Shown here piece after piece: positions 36,789-50,300 of a stretch of 64,000 nt of DNA. The stretch covers positions 8,038,866 to 8,102,865 of the forward strand of contig SSBO01000012.1 in NCBI GenBank assembly GCA_005281725.1, read 5' to 3'. Position numbers and translations under genes: made by a program. Source of the stretch: Wuchereria bancrofti. Lineage: Eukaryota; Nematoda; Chromadorea; Rhabditida; Onchocercidae. The first letter of the stretch is position 1. Every line of letters begins with the position of its first letter. The notes under the pieces were generated by a model that was given only the letters and a program-made list of their open reading frames with translations, made no database searches and was not told the origin of the DNA.

Positions 36789-39700
36789 ATGAGATATCTA
36801 AATATTTTGTTACCTCTCCTATTCAATTATGGAAAATCTCAGTACCATTTGGCTTCTGAAAAACCAACTTTTTTTGGTGAGTATCATATTGCTTACCTTC
36901 TTTCTTACAATTTGTAAACAGAAACAATCCATGAATATCATACTTTAAAGTTAGATATACTCGTTTTGGAACTTGATGACGTAAATCGTTCGTTACTTCC
37001 TGATCAACTTTGCAATTTAAAATACTTTTGTCTTATAATATTTTAAGCCTGTTCCAGTTTAATACTTCCTCAACAAAATTCATATAACCAAATTTATTAT
37101 GCAATAGGGATCAGGTACTTTATTAATGCAAATAAATTTACTCGTTTTAAAAATATGATTTTCCGAAATTGTCTTGTTTTCTGTTTTTAAATTTCTATTA
37201 TTTATTGAGAGAATTTTGTTATTTGACCACTATAAGGTCATAAATCTTTGTGGGTAAAAAAAATTGCTTGCCATTACAATCACGGTCCAAATTTATGCAT
37301 ATTTGTTTTAGAACGGAAAAACTGGACAGTAAAGGCTCCACAGTAGAAATATTAAACAAAATTTAAATTTCTCAAACTGATAACAAGAAAAAATCGATTA
37401 CGAGAAAATACAAAATTTTTATTCTCATTTCCATGGCACTCATGAAAAATTTGAATCAAGTAGGGTAATTAGAAGAAAAAAATTTAACAAATTATTAAAA
37501 TATTCAAGTAAAAACAAACTATGATGTAAAATTAAAAATGATAGATATGAAAAGCAACCAAATGCTAACGATAAAGATGAAGAGTCCATTATTTGTTGTA
37601 TATGCAATATCTTTTGTCCAAATCATTTTGATTCTTTCCCCTTTTCAGTTATCGTATACCCTTGAAATTTCCCCTAATTTTTTTTTTTTTGTTCCTTCAC
37701 GACCAAAAAAATAATGGTGAAAATTTTCACTTTTTTTAGGACTTTCTTTTTTTCTTTCATCCGATAGAATCTGGGTTGTTCCTTATTTCATGAAATTTAA
37801 TTTCATGTGGTCATTATAATTAGGCTCGCAAGGGATCAAAATGTCGTCCAACCACGATTGTGTGTCTCATCGACAGTTTTTGTTACATTATGGCATTAAA
37901 ATACAAATTTATGTAAACAAAAACTCTGTTCTAGAAATATTTCAATTCAATTTAAAAATTCCATAAAAAGTTAATTATTATTGGATATGATTATTAACAA
38001 TCTATATGATTTCTCATTTCTATGCATTTACTTTCACATTTAGTAACATTAAAAGACAAAATACCATAAAGATGATGAAAGTAAAAGTTGTCTTTTCTAA
38101 AACAAACTAATGAATCATTCATGAAAGGACAGCTAGAGACAACAAAATATCAAGAAAACTTAAAATTAGTGAAATTCACACATTAACCTTAATTTTTATT
38201 TTTCATTCAGGTATTATTGCTTCTTTTAAAAGCGGTATATCGCCAAATGTTGGAATGTCACAAGTGAATTATTATCCGCCACCTGATATTCCACGACCAG
38301 ATATTTTATATCAACATGTATAGTGAGTTTCTCAAAGCTTTTTTTAAAAAAAAAATCATGCCGAATTGATGTTATTTACCCCTTACTTGCTGAATTAGTC
38401 AAAATAAATCTTCCGGTTAGATATTAGAGAAATACTTCTACCTTTGCCGATTTCTTAAGTCTAACAATTCATAAGAAAATCCTTTTTCACTTTTTTACGA
38501 CTTTTTTTCATTTATGAAGTTTTCGTTTATAAAAAATTGACTTATTGATTGCAAATTGGAGTAATATTGTGTTGTTATCCAATCATTTTCAGTTACTATG
38601 CATATTAAAATTAATTTCATTTGAAATGATCATTTTAGTAATGGATGGACAGATCTAAAATACCGATTAAATGCCAGTGAAATGTATCATCCAGCTAAAG
38701 CGTTATTCACAATCCGAAATCTTGGTCAGAATAATATGGCTTTAGTAACTCGTGTTGAAAAAACAGCTAGCATTTCAGATGCTCAAAAGCAAGGTTTAAT
38801 TTTAATTTTCAAGACTTCTAAAAGCATCAGTTTGAATGAAATTGTCAATTTACCACATTTATTGTTGATCAAAAAGTATATTTTTGATGGAATATTTTCA
38901 GACTAAAAATTTTCGAATGTTAATCTTTGCTTTCTTGTTCAGAATCTAAACGTATGTGTGATATCCTTCCATCAAATATTGAAAAGAAAAAAAAGAAACA
39001 AAGAATGATTGTCACTGATGCGTGTGTGTGTGTGTATGTTTACATTGCTCACTGAACACTTTAGACCTTACTATTAGAATCATGAGTGCATGTTGCGGTC
39101 TGAAAATCACTGGTTTATTTTTCCAATCTTTGGAACGAGCTACATGAAATGATTGGTAGTGTCAGATAATTCGAATCGTTCATTAAAAGATTAATGAAAA
39201 CTTTTTTCTTATCTTTTACAGCTATCAGTAGTTCTAATCAGCAGCGAACAGTTGTAAATTCAAGTCGAGAGCATGAAACCAAAGAGAGAACATCCGTAGA
39301 TCCTTCAACAACTGCAACCATTTTGACTGGAAGCATGGAAACTGAAAAAGAAGTTATAGAAGCACCTACTGAACTATCTCAAGAACCGTTAGCATCTTCC
39401 GGTAATGATAAATTGCAGCAGCATCATGCTTCTTCAATATCTTCGACTTTCTTTTTAACTTCAGCAGTTTCCCCATCATCGCAGCACCAAGTGTTAGATT
39501 CATCTTCTATGAACATAAAGCAGCCGGGAGCAGAAGAGTATGAATTTCATGATTCCAGCAAAACTTATGAGGAGCAATTGTATTTTACAACTTCCGATGC
39601 TACAATAATTCGCAATCCATCAGGTAGTGAGCAGCAGTTTCAAGCCGAAAATACAATGTCTGTGACTACATCCATAGTAATGCAAAGAGTTCCGCAGGAG

Positions 39701-42700
39701 GATATGTCGTCATCAGATATCACATCAAAACAACCATCTTCTAATTTTGTAAATAGTACTCTATTTAATGAAACCAAAGGAAAACAGAAACCAAGTAGTT
39801 TTCCAGAAACTGAAGAAGTCTCTAAAAGTCACTACGAAACTTCTGTTGATCTAAGTGAATTTTATCCGGATTTATCGACGAATATAGTTTCATTATTAAC
39901 TGTTGAACCTGATATTCCAATGAATCTCCCTCTTGTAAACACAGAATCTCAGGGGTCAGCTATTCAATATTCTAGTGCTATTCATGAAACCAACATTTTA
40001 GAAAACACAAAAACTTCTTCTGGAATATTAGTAGATCAAAATAGTTCGTCACAAACTGGAAAAAAATTATTTCAACCGATATATATTGCGTCACCTGTTG
40101 ACAAACAGCTTGTTAAGCCAAGAATCCAATCACTGTTACCCTTCCATTTTTCTATGAGGAATGGAACCATTATTTCTAATAATGTGTCATCAAGTAAGCA
40201 TATATCATCAAAGCAAGAAACAATTCCCAGAAGTTTTGCATACTTTGGGTCTGACACTGATAAAAGCAATATAAGCGATAACAACACTACACTGGAAGAA
40301 ACTGCTCATGAAGAGACATTCGCGTTAACAGCAATGATTTTTGAAGAGTCGCCCGTACCTGAATCTTACCACAGTTTATCAGTTGAAGAAATTCCGAATG
40401 TCACTAATGAAAAAGAAACTTTGGGTAACTTTGGACAAGAAACAGATAGCTTGCAAGGCGGATCTAATTTTGAGCAGCAATCACCACTCACTAGTAGATA
40501 CTATCCAGAGCAAACATCAATCAGTAGTGGATATTACCCGGAGGAACAGCATTTAGCCTCTGACTTAGATACTGAAGGCATCAGTAATACTGAAACTAAT
40601 GAGCAAAATTATCAAACCACTGATATCTATTTAACCAATGTTTATCCCAGCTACGAAAACAGAGAAGTAGTTGAACATGGCGAAGTTCCAGACCAGTTAG
40701 GTCACATCGATATTTCTGAACAGGAGCAGGTTTATTCATACTTCTTTCACCTTAAATTCTTCAAAAATAGAATACAACTTTTATGTTCTTAAATGTACAT
40801 TTGAATATCCGTAATCAAATACCAGAGCTATAAAGATACAGCTTCCAGAAAAATATGTTCTGAACAGTTAATAACTTTCATTTGTAAGGAAGAAATGAAA
40901 TTTATGACGAAATTTTTATCCTAAAATAGAAATTTTATAATTAATATTGAGTAGTAATATGCATTATGAATTTATTCTTCTGTAAATAAATAGATGAAAG
41001 GAATAGAAGGCATTGCTTACAGAAAATATTTTTAGATCGATAAAACGAAGATGAGTTCCGATCTGCATTTATCCGGCATAGGTAATTAATTAAGAGAACT
41101 GTTTGCACGACAAAAATAAAATCAATTAACTTTCTTTCTGCACGATTCGGTTTATGCTTGCAATCTACAGCAGGTTTCATTTTAGGACAATCTTGTATCA
41201 TCTGCAGGTCATTAATGCAAATGCATGTTATCATGTTATGACGTGTGATAACGTTAATTTGTTTTACAGCTAAAGTTATGCCAAACACTTTACCTAACAT
41301 ATTATGACAATTGCTTTAGTTTGATCAAAACATTCAAAGAAAAAAAAAGACATTTTTACTTTTTTCTTTAAACCTAATCGTAGCAACAGAAAAGTTTATC
41401 ATAATTTTGTATTCTCATCCTATTCTCTTACCTTTCACGAATTTTTAAATATTTGACTGAATTAATAACACAAGCACATATGAACTGATTGAAAGTGGTG
41501 TTGTGTAGTTGACAAAATTAAATAAGAAGTGTGTATCATCATTAGTTGAACTAAAGAGCAGCACGGATATTCTTTTGATAATTTTTTTCAGTAATTATTT
41601 TTTAAGCAAGCAGATTTTTTATGAGAGAAATAACAAGGATTCATTCATTGAATTCAATTATTTAAATTGTAAAGCCGTAAGCATGTCAAAACTGGTCAAA
41701 TACTTGTTATCATTAGTCCACTGAAATGAAGTTGGAAATTTTCAACGAAATTTATAAAGTCAAAGACTGAATCAAGCAGCATCAATAATGAAAAAAACTG
41801 TAATATCTTATAAAGCAAAGATATTCAATCACTCTTTTAAAATAATCAGAAATTTAGATTAGAACTTAAATTATATTGGAAAAGATTATAGGAACTTTTG
41901 GATAGAATAATGATAATGAATGTTACAATTTTTGCTTAATTATTAATAAACGCTGATATCTTTGCAAATAAATTGAATTGTTAACAATTACATAACATCA
42001 AAAATTTTTTTAATTAATTTTTTCTTAATTTTTTATTTTCTAGTACTTTCAGATGCAGAAGAAACTATGCCGTCAATGCTACCGCAGATGACGAATGAAA
42101 TGTCACTATCAGTAGCGATAACACCGACTACCATTCTAGCAGGAGGAATTCATCGAACTGAAATACCAGTCAAAGAAATCACTAATGATAATCATGCAGC
42201 ATCCATGAACTGGTATGCAACATCATCGATAAAGCTTGGCGAATCAAGACAACATGTTATCCTTCCTATTTCCGAAGTGAAAATTGATAATAAAGTATCT
42301 GATACTTCGAGATTAGCTAGCACCACACAAGAATCTTTAGAAGCAATCAACATTTCTGCATCAACTCCTCCTGCGACCATTTTACTTCCATCATCTGTTT
42401 CATTATTAGCTGTGACAATTTCATCAGATGGCTACTCAACTGTTGAGGAAGGTTGGCAAGTCAATCCCTCTCACATTGATAAAGAATCATCAGAAGATCT
42501 GCTAGAAACAATTTCAAGTTATCCTGAAGAAGTAAATGGAAATGATTGGAATTCTCAATTTAAAACTGAAGTTCCTCCATCAGAAATACTTCATAATGAT
42601 CTTCTTTCCGAAACAGCCGATGAGGTAGATTTCTTTTCAGTTCATTTTTTTTTTTGGAAACATTGTCAAAGAACTTCATATGTTGTAAGAAGCGTTATCA

Positions 42701-44708
42701 ATGTTACCAATTACAGTCTGATTTAGTCTGAAGTACTGAAAAATCTTATTTCTTACTTTTCAATGCTCGAATATATATATTTAATTTCAAGTGATTGAAA
42801 AGATTCAAAGTAATATTCCGTAAAAAGTTACTAGTTATCCAATGCAAAAAATTTCGTTGGTTAATGAAAAATGTGTTTATTTTGCTGATAATACAGAATT
42901 TTGAATCAGATTAAAAGTAGTGGAGTGTCATCCTATCTCAACAATTTTCATGGATATAAAGACGACGATGATGGTAGCGTCACGGCTATAGTAAGTATAA
43001 TTCGAAATTAATTAATATATCAAAATAAGTACTCGCCATATTTTTTACAAGAAAAAAGGCAATAAATACACAATACAAAGGTGTCGCCTCGAGGCTTGTT
43101 TACCTATCAGTCCAAGTACAATCCTAAAATTCTATAAATAGAATTTTAAAGAATGATTTTAAATAGAATACATGAGTACGAATTATTAATTAGGTCTTTC
43201 TGTATTTCGCAGTTTAGTTTTGAACTAAAGGAATAATTTCACCATTATTTTTTTGATTACTTCATGTGGTATAATATTTTTTCCGGTCGATAAAAATCGG
43301 TATTTAATTCGAAATGAAAGCCCGCGAAATACACCTGTAACTGCTGACCAATCCAAGATATCAGAAGGTTCTTTGCTTTACTCATAGGATTTCAAGCAAT
43401 TTTCAAAAGTTAAAGGACAACTTTACTTAACATTTTTCTTAAAACGAGGAATAAAGATTCTAGTGAAAACTTTAATCATATTAAAGAATTCAATATATAT
43501 GAAGATTTGTTGAATATGAACTATTTCGCTAACTAAACAACATTAATTTTATATTTCTATTTAAAGAGGATTTTTAAAGATTAATATTTATATATGCTTT
43601 CTAATTATGTTGCCTTAGAAGTATTGATAACACTATGCTATCAAGTATTGATAACACTATGCATTACCAATTTTTCATCATCAAAAGATACTCACACCCA
43701 ACTTTACTAAAATATATTTTTATAGCAAGAAGTGCAGAAAAATTTGCCAGCATATCTTCCAAGGATATTGCTTCAACAACCTTTCTTCCCATTTCGATAA
43801 TGCAAAACCGGATACGGTACGGCACTATTGGTTTGTTTTGTATCGTAATTAATATTTTAATATTGCATCTGTTTTATATCGATTTAGTTTTACATTTGCA
43901 GTCAAAAAATGGAGTTTTTGTTTAATTTAACAAGATCACACATAGGAAAAACAATTATAGTAGTATTTGTCAATATTTTTCCTCAATTCAGTTATCAGTA
44001 ATTTGAATAGATTGCCTTCGACCAACCATCATACGGTATGTTGGCTAGATTGTAACTTCAAGGATATTTATTCCCTCATGATAATTATCTGAAAAAATTT
44101 GTTTAGATCACTTTTTTGTTGTTTAATATCTGTTACTCTGAAATTGGAACAATCAAAGATTTAGTGTCATATAATTTTATTTAAAAACGATAATTTTAGA
44201 AGTTAATAACAAGTCCATTTGCTTTATAGAATCAAAGAAAATTAATGAGCCACAATTCGTCCCACAGCCATTATCGTCAAATTCAGTAAAATTCCTTTAC
44301 GCAACTCAGCCTTTCAACCCCGTATCCTACCAGTCATACATCCCACAGAAATCATTCTATACTGGCTTCCCAAAAACAACAATTCACAGGACAGAACCAT
44401 TAAGTCCCCCAGCATCAATGTTTGGTCTAAAAGAAGGCAGGAAATGGTGTGGCGGCAGTGGTCAAGGTAATGGCGGTAGTGGATATCAAAGTTGCGGTGG
44501 TGGATTTGTTACAAACTGTTCACCGTACTGTTTATTGCTTCCTTGTAAGTTAATCATAATTACATTAATGCTTGATCATCTTGAGAAGTAACATAAAATT
44601 TGCATAAAATTTAAATTTATTCAACTATATCGAAATTACTACACGTAAGTGCAAAATATTTTTACAGGCTGTTGTTGCTGTCGCTGTCGGACCTGTAAGT
44701 CTTTTTAA
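36789..44708 (+). CDS. Large secreted Ser/Thr-rich (mucin-like) protein with C-terminal cysteine cluster
   Basis: ATG 36789 begins a signal peptide (MRYLNILLPLLFNYGKS); an in-frame ATG at 36756 would add a polar extension and is less likely. Exons: 36789-36876, 38211-38322, 38639-38793, 39222-40729, about 42053-42624, 42910-42990, 43726-43830, 44230-44544, 44668-44708; roughly 990 residues. Exons 1-4 agree in phase, as do the last three. The joins 40729/42053 and 42990/43726 do not, so a small exon is probably missing at each. The N-terminus has a Pro-rich YYPPPDIPRPDILYQ and a TDLKYRLNASEM segment. The 502-codon central exon and the next are dominated by Ser, Thr, Glu and Gln, suggesting heavy O-glycosylation. 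The end is Gly-rich and closes with CSPYCLLLPCCCCCRCR. I recognise no family; probably a nematode surface or matrix protein. Confidence 0.6.
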
Positions 44709-46594
44709 GCTCTTAAATATTTTTCACTCTTTTTCTTCTTTTTTGATGATTGAAATTATTAACGATATCAATTGATTCTAATGGCCAGATTATTTAGTAA
44801 TGGCATGAATGATGCGCATTTTATAAAATAACTTCGAAGGCTTCATGATGGAGAAAACTGTTAATTTTTATTTCTCAAATATTTATCATAGGAAACGATG
44901 TCGTCGACAGGAACGCTTTTGATTAAAATGACTGAAGATTTTAACGAAACTATAAATTGTTCCTCAGTGTGAAAAATGAAATGAATTCAATCTCGTTAAA
45001 ATATATTGATATCATTCATTTATTTCTGAAATTATCTTTAGATGTAAAGTCTGATATGACAAATTCGTTGCAAAAAAAGAAATAAATGTAGTATATTAAA
45101 TAGTGTTAATTTGTCAGCTTGTTAATTTTGATAATGTGATAATTATTCCTGCCATCTAATTTTTATGTTACACTGTTTTTGAAATTTTGAAAATTGCAAT
45201 GTTTAACAAACCTTCGAACTATAGCAAACAAAATTGAGGGAAAATGGAATTTTATCAGTTCTTATCTCAAACTTGATATCACATGCAAACAGAGATGTAA
45301 TCCAATCTATAGAACATATTTGCACTATTTTTAGTTGTATCGGTATCGTGCAGAAAAATATTTCTTAATAATACCAAATTAAATTAACATCAGTTAAGCA
45401 GTACAATAAGTTATTGCTATCCGTCGAACATGCAGTTATTGGTTGAAAAAAATTTGATAAACTAAAGGAAAAATAAATTTTTTCGGAAAAATCTGTACTG
45501 CATAATAGATAAATAAAAATGCTTTAAATTAAAATTTCATTACTGTTTTGTATCAAAAATAATGCAATTGCAAGTCTAATATTGTCACGCAAAATCTAAA
45601 ATAATCGTGCATTATTGATTCGTTCAATCTACGCTTCTGATTTAAACAATATATTATCGATTTTGTCCACTAGCTGACTTGAGATGAGCAACATGGAGCA
45701 GTATTTTCTTTGTTAATTGAACAGTGATCGAGTATCATTACTTCACGTAACTTAATCATTATCAAATTTTTGAAATGAGATGAATTGTCATTTAAGACAA
45801 ATTTTTTGAAAACAAAACTTATTGTCTTGTAGCTAGTTTCATTTTTTTTTTCGTTTCTTTTTTTTTGTACCAATTTATGTTGTGATAAATGATTGTAAAT
45901 AAATTTATACAAAACAATTAAAAATAAGGGTAATATTGCAGTTACTTTATCGTAATTCATGGTATGAATTGAATTTATCAGATAGTCCAAATGGTCATTC
46001 TTTGGTAATAAAGTGTAACGATAGAAATTCTTTGGAGAAAGCAACACCTGTGATTGCAATATCATCTGCAACGCACAGGACAGCTGAGTGAAGGGCAAGA
46101 AAATGATGAACAAACGGGTGTGACAATGATAACGACACTATTAGGTCATTCTTCTGGGTCAAACTCAAATACAACTACATTATTGCTTTTCTTATTTCAT
46201 CGACTCTTTGGTCAACTCAATCCATTAATGTTTCATTTCAGGATATTTTTATTATTTAGTCCTATCGAGTAACTTAAATTTTAATTTATCAGGCGAGCGA
46301 AGCATTAATTTATGTTCTACAGTTCATTTTTCCGGACTAAACCTATCGACTTTATAGGTGGTCTGGGAAACAAATAATCGGTTGGTAAACGCTCCACTCT
46401 ATTATTAGTGGTCTGTTTATTATTTTAATTTGTTTCAGTAAGTATGAAGGTCATCTCACTCGTTTAAATAAATCACATGACCTCAAATCTAAGGAGGAAA
46501 CCACACCTGTAAATGATATTGTTATCATTCATTACACGTTTTTTAACACTGTTAAAATAGATAACACCATTGCCCTTTATTACAGATCATTTCA
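44709..46594. other. Intergenic region with one long uncertain minus ORF
   Basis: The minus strand is open for 147 codons (45670-46113), with a Lys/Asn/Ile/Leu-rich translation and one hydrophobic run (ILPLFLIVLYKFIY). It lacks a credible start context or splice partners, and strong AT bias makes it weak evidence. A TTTCAG followed by an open stretch (46439-46510, KYEGHLTRLNKSHDL) could be an untranslated or missed first exon of the next gene. Confidence 0.3.
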
Positions 46595-47369
46595 ATGCGT
46601 AGTTTCTGGTTATTATTTGCATTTCTTTATAATGGAGAAGCTGAATTTCAACATAATCGTATGTTATCTTCTTCGAGTTTTTTCGAGCTTATCAAAATAA
46701 TAAATTAATAAGCTCAGAATCTTCAGATTTGATGTTAATGTTGAATTTAAAATGCTTTTAGTATCAGTAGTGTTTATTTAGTTCAACTACAAAACAACTT
46801 CATTTAGTTCAAATACAAAAAAAAAGTGATATTTGTACAAAGTGAAACATTGACATTGTTATAGAGTTTCGACGGTACACTTGCGTGATAAGAAACGAAA
46901 AGGAGCCATCCGATTGCACGTTAATGTTCAAAGATGACATTGAGAGGACAACAACCAATGACAATGGATGTTTTACAGTGAGTAGTAAATATCCTGCACG
47001 ATGGTTTCATTCATTTTGTTATCGATGTATTCAAATATGAAATCAATGTTGATAATAATGTAATTTCATTTTCACTAATTTCTTTCGTTTTAGGAGAAAG
47101 ATGCAACACGGAATCAAATTTTGACATATTGTCCATTGCAATGTGCAGAAGCTGAATCAGCTTATGTGATGTTAAAGCGTCCCTCAAACAATAACAAGTG
47201 CTTGGCTTTTTTTACATATAATGTTGCACAGCGTAAAAATGACTGGTTCTTATGGCGATCCGGAAAGTGTCTCTTTGAAGAAATACAATTCGATATTGGT
47301 TGCACATTTCCATTTAAGAAGAATATAAATTCCAATACAATTAAGCAAAATGTAGAAGTTGTGGAATGA
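46595..47369 (+). CDS. Small secreted eight-cysteine protein (unrecognised)
   Basis: Three exons in consistent phase (46595-46658, 46865-46977, 47094-47369) encode 150 residues. The start MRSFWLLFAFLYNGEAEF is a good signal peptide. The mature part has eight cysteines in a loose pattern: CVIRN, SDCTLMF, NGCFT, YCPLQC, KCLAF, GKCLFEE and IGCTFPF. This suggests four disulfides in an extracellular domain. The lysine- and asparagine-rich tail ends EVVE. The preceding mucin-like gene is on the same strand and also secreted. No family match comes to mind; small secreted Cys-rich proteins of this type are common among excretory-secretory products of parasitic nematodes, which is context and not proof of function. 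Confidence 0.65.
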
Positions 47370-50300
47370 AATCCCAAATACTTTAAGACCACTAAGAAAG
47401 TAGGAAAAAAAACCTTCCGGTCTAATTCTTACTATTTTCAGCATTAGGACAAAACAGCATTATTGAAGGTTAAAAAATGATAACAAAGCAAGGAATGTTG
47501 AGGTACTTAATGAAAAATCATATAGTACAATGGTCATTTACACTTCAAATAGATGATTCACTTCATACTAGAAAGATCAAAATGTAATCATAACAAATCT
47601 AAGACGTAATTCTTACAGAAAATTTAATTTCTAGCAAACTAAAGACATTTTGTGGACTATTTTAAGCCCTATTCTTAATTCCAGAACACTCTTCATGAAT
47701 AAAATTCATTTACAAGAAGAAACTTTTGTTTTCGGTTTCTATAAAAATTTTATTGTAAAAATCATTAAATGTAGAATTCATATTTTCTGACGCATAATAC
47801 AGTCGATATTACAATTTAGTATTTTACCTGTTCACTTGATAATTTTATTGAAAAGATATATCTAAATTTAAGCAATAAAAATAAACGATGCGTTTAAATA
47901 AGACATTTTCATCCTTTACTAACTTTTTAAAACTTGAATAAAATAAGTTTTAGAAACGCTCTCACACTCTATTGGAAGCAAAATATAAAACACCGTAAAA
48001 ACTTTTCCAATTTCTACTACGCCTTTTTTTCTATGGAAGATAAATACTAAAAATATTGATAACTCAAATTATTAAATCTCACTGTGTTTCAGCAAAAAAC
48101 AAATGTATTGCTTCAAATATTAATTTCATCAAATTAAATTTTATACAATGAGAAATGCTAATTTGTTTATGAAAGCACAAATAAATATGACAATGGGCTG
48201 AATTTATTTTATTTCAAACGAATTCCTAGACCAGTGGAAGAATTTGTGGAAACAAAATAAAATGTGAAATTTAAGACTAAAATGAATGAAATTTAAGCAT
48301 CATAGTCTTATTTTTTTTTTATTTTTTATTTATTTTTTTTTTTTTGAGGAAACCCCAATAAAGTTGTTGGTAGGTTTTCTGAATTAACACAAAACCGAAA
48401 TGATTTTAAGTATTTCAAACATGATTTTTTTTTAAACAGTTCCTTTCATCGTATTTATTGCTAAAAAAGTAAAATTTGATGAGATGAATTTCTGCATCAA
48501 CGATAACATCACATATGTTATATACAAACAATCTGCTAACAAAATATTCCTTTAAAAGTAAAAGGAAATTTTTCAATTACTGCTTATGTTAGCATATCAC
48601 ATCGAAAACGTTTAATATCTATTTGGAATATTAGATCATTCCCTGCACTAAGCCTTCTCGTTAAAGTTAAAGTGATGAAGTTTTAAAATGAACTAGTTAG
48701 TAAAGTATTTTTTTTACTCCTTTGTCAGCGATTTGAATTTTCTGGACTCAGCCATTAACATCGTTATTCCTTCCTTGATCCAAAAAAACTCCTTGCTTTG
48801 ATCTTATCCATTTATCGCACTTTCAAATCCTAAGTGAAAGAAATCCTGATACTAATAGCTTTTCCATCTTTTTCATCATTTCACATTATATTAGCAACTA
48901 GTTGACCGAAGGTGTGATACTCACCTTCTATAATGAAGTAATTAAACCCGAAGACTTTGGATGTAAAATCAGTACAGTCTAACACTTTTGCTGAATTACG
49001 TGACATCAAAGAGTAGTTGTCGGATATATTATGTACCATAGCTTGACAGTTACATGGACGTCTTCAGGGTTCATATTCATGATACCTGTTAGCTACCTCG
49101 TTACCATGAGCTTGTTAATTGTAGCTTCAAACTGCATAGTGCTGCAAACATTTTATTGTCTCCTCGATGATTAGCAAAAAATATTATAATTCTATTTGAA
49201 ATTTAAGTTTTGTTATACTATTTCGGTTAATGACTCAAAGTTAAATTAGTAGCAGAGCAACTGCTAAATATAAAGTTACCAAAAAGAATTGATAGCTGAC
49301 AACAATGAGCCGCTACATTGAACGATTGGCATATGATAGAGATTGAATAGCAGGTCATCACTTGAGTATCTTAAATCTGATATGGTTATCATTATGGATG
49401 AATCAAATTTAAAATCATTGTCTTTAAAAAAATAATTAGTAATTTGAGTCGTTGTTTTCATATTTCGGAAATGTTCGGCTTGATTTCAAATGTTGCAAAA
49501 TGCAATCTTACCATAATATCAATATTCTCACTTATCCTTATATTAATTATCCTTTAGGATAGTAGTAGCATTCAGATCTATCAAGTTTCCAAGGAATATT
49601 TAGACCTGCTGAAAAAAAGTGAGAGAATTTTCATAGAAACTTTTTTAATCATGTCACAAGAAACAATGATTTCTTTTGACAAAGATCAGAGAAGTAGGTA
49701 AACATCATCGAGTAACCGGAAATTATAAATCGGTCATATTGCTAAAGATTTAATCTCCAGCCTTTTACTTTCAGTATTCTCCAGCGCCAATTTAATCAAA
49801 GTAATCAGAATACCTCATTTCTGCAGAAGGATGAAAACGCTGAGTAGAATTGAATTGTTGCGCTGGAATATTTCAGTAAGATAACTCAAAGAAAAACTGA
49901 TAGGTGGTGTTATGCAGTTATTGAATTACTGATAGCCTGACTAATGGCGAATTAAATGAAATATTTAGCGATATTATTGCCTTTTTAAAACGGCTATACT
50001 TAACATGTCATCGGGGCCAGTCATTAAAGCGAAATGGCCAGATGGTCCTATTGATGATAAGTGTTGTAATAAAATGCTCTTAAAATACCAAGTTTCAAAG
50101 AATGTTCTAATAAGATTATTTGCAGTTTGTAAAAATTAAAATAAATGCCTCGAGCAATTGCTTAAAAATACCCAGCAAAACGGTACTCAATGTTCAAAAA
50201 TTAGATTCAATCGAAAGCTAAGACTGTTGTCACTGAGAATTTAAACCAACCACTGTTTTTTCCAAATTATTGATTATTAAAAGCCATTTTTAGTTGATTA

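Noticed and set aside
40072..40556. ORFs on either strand inside the mucin-like exon
   Set aside because: Overlap the 502-codon open exon, whose frame is clearly the real one.
47162..47444. Two minus ORFs opposite the small secreted gene
   Set aside because: Antisense shadows of the third exon of the eight-cysteine protein.
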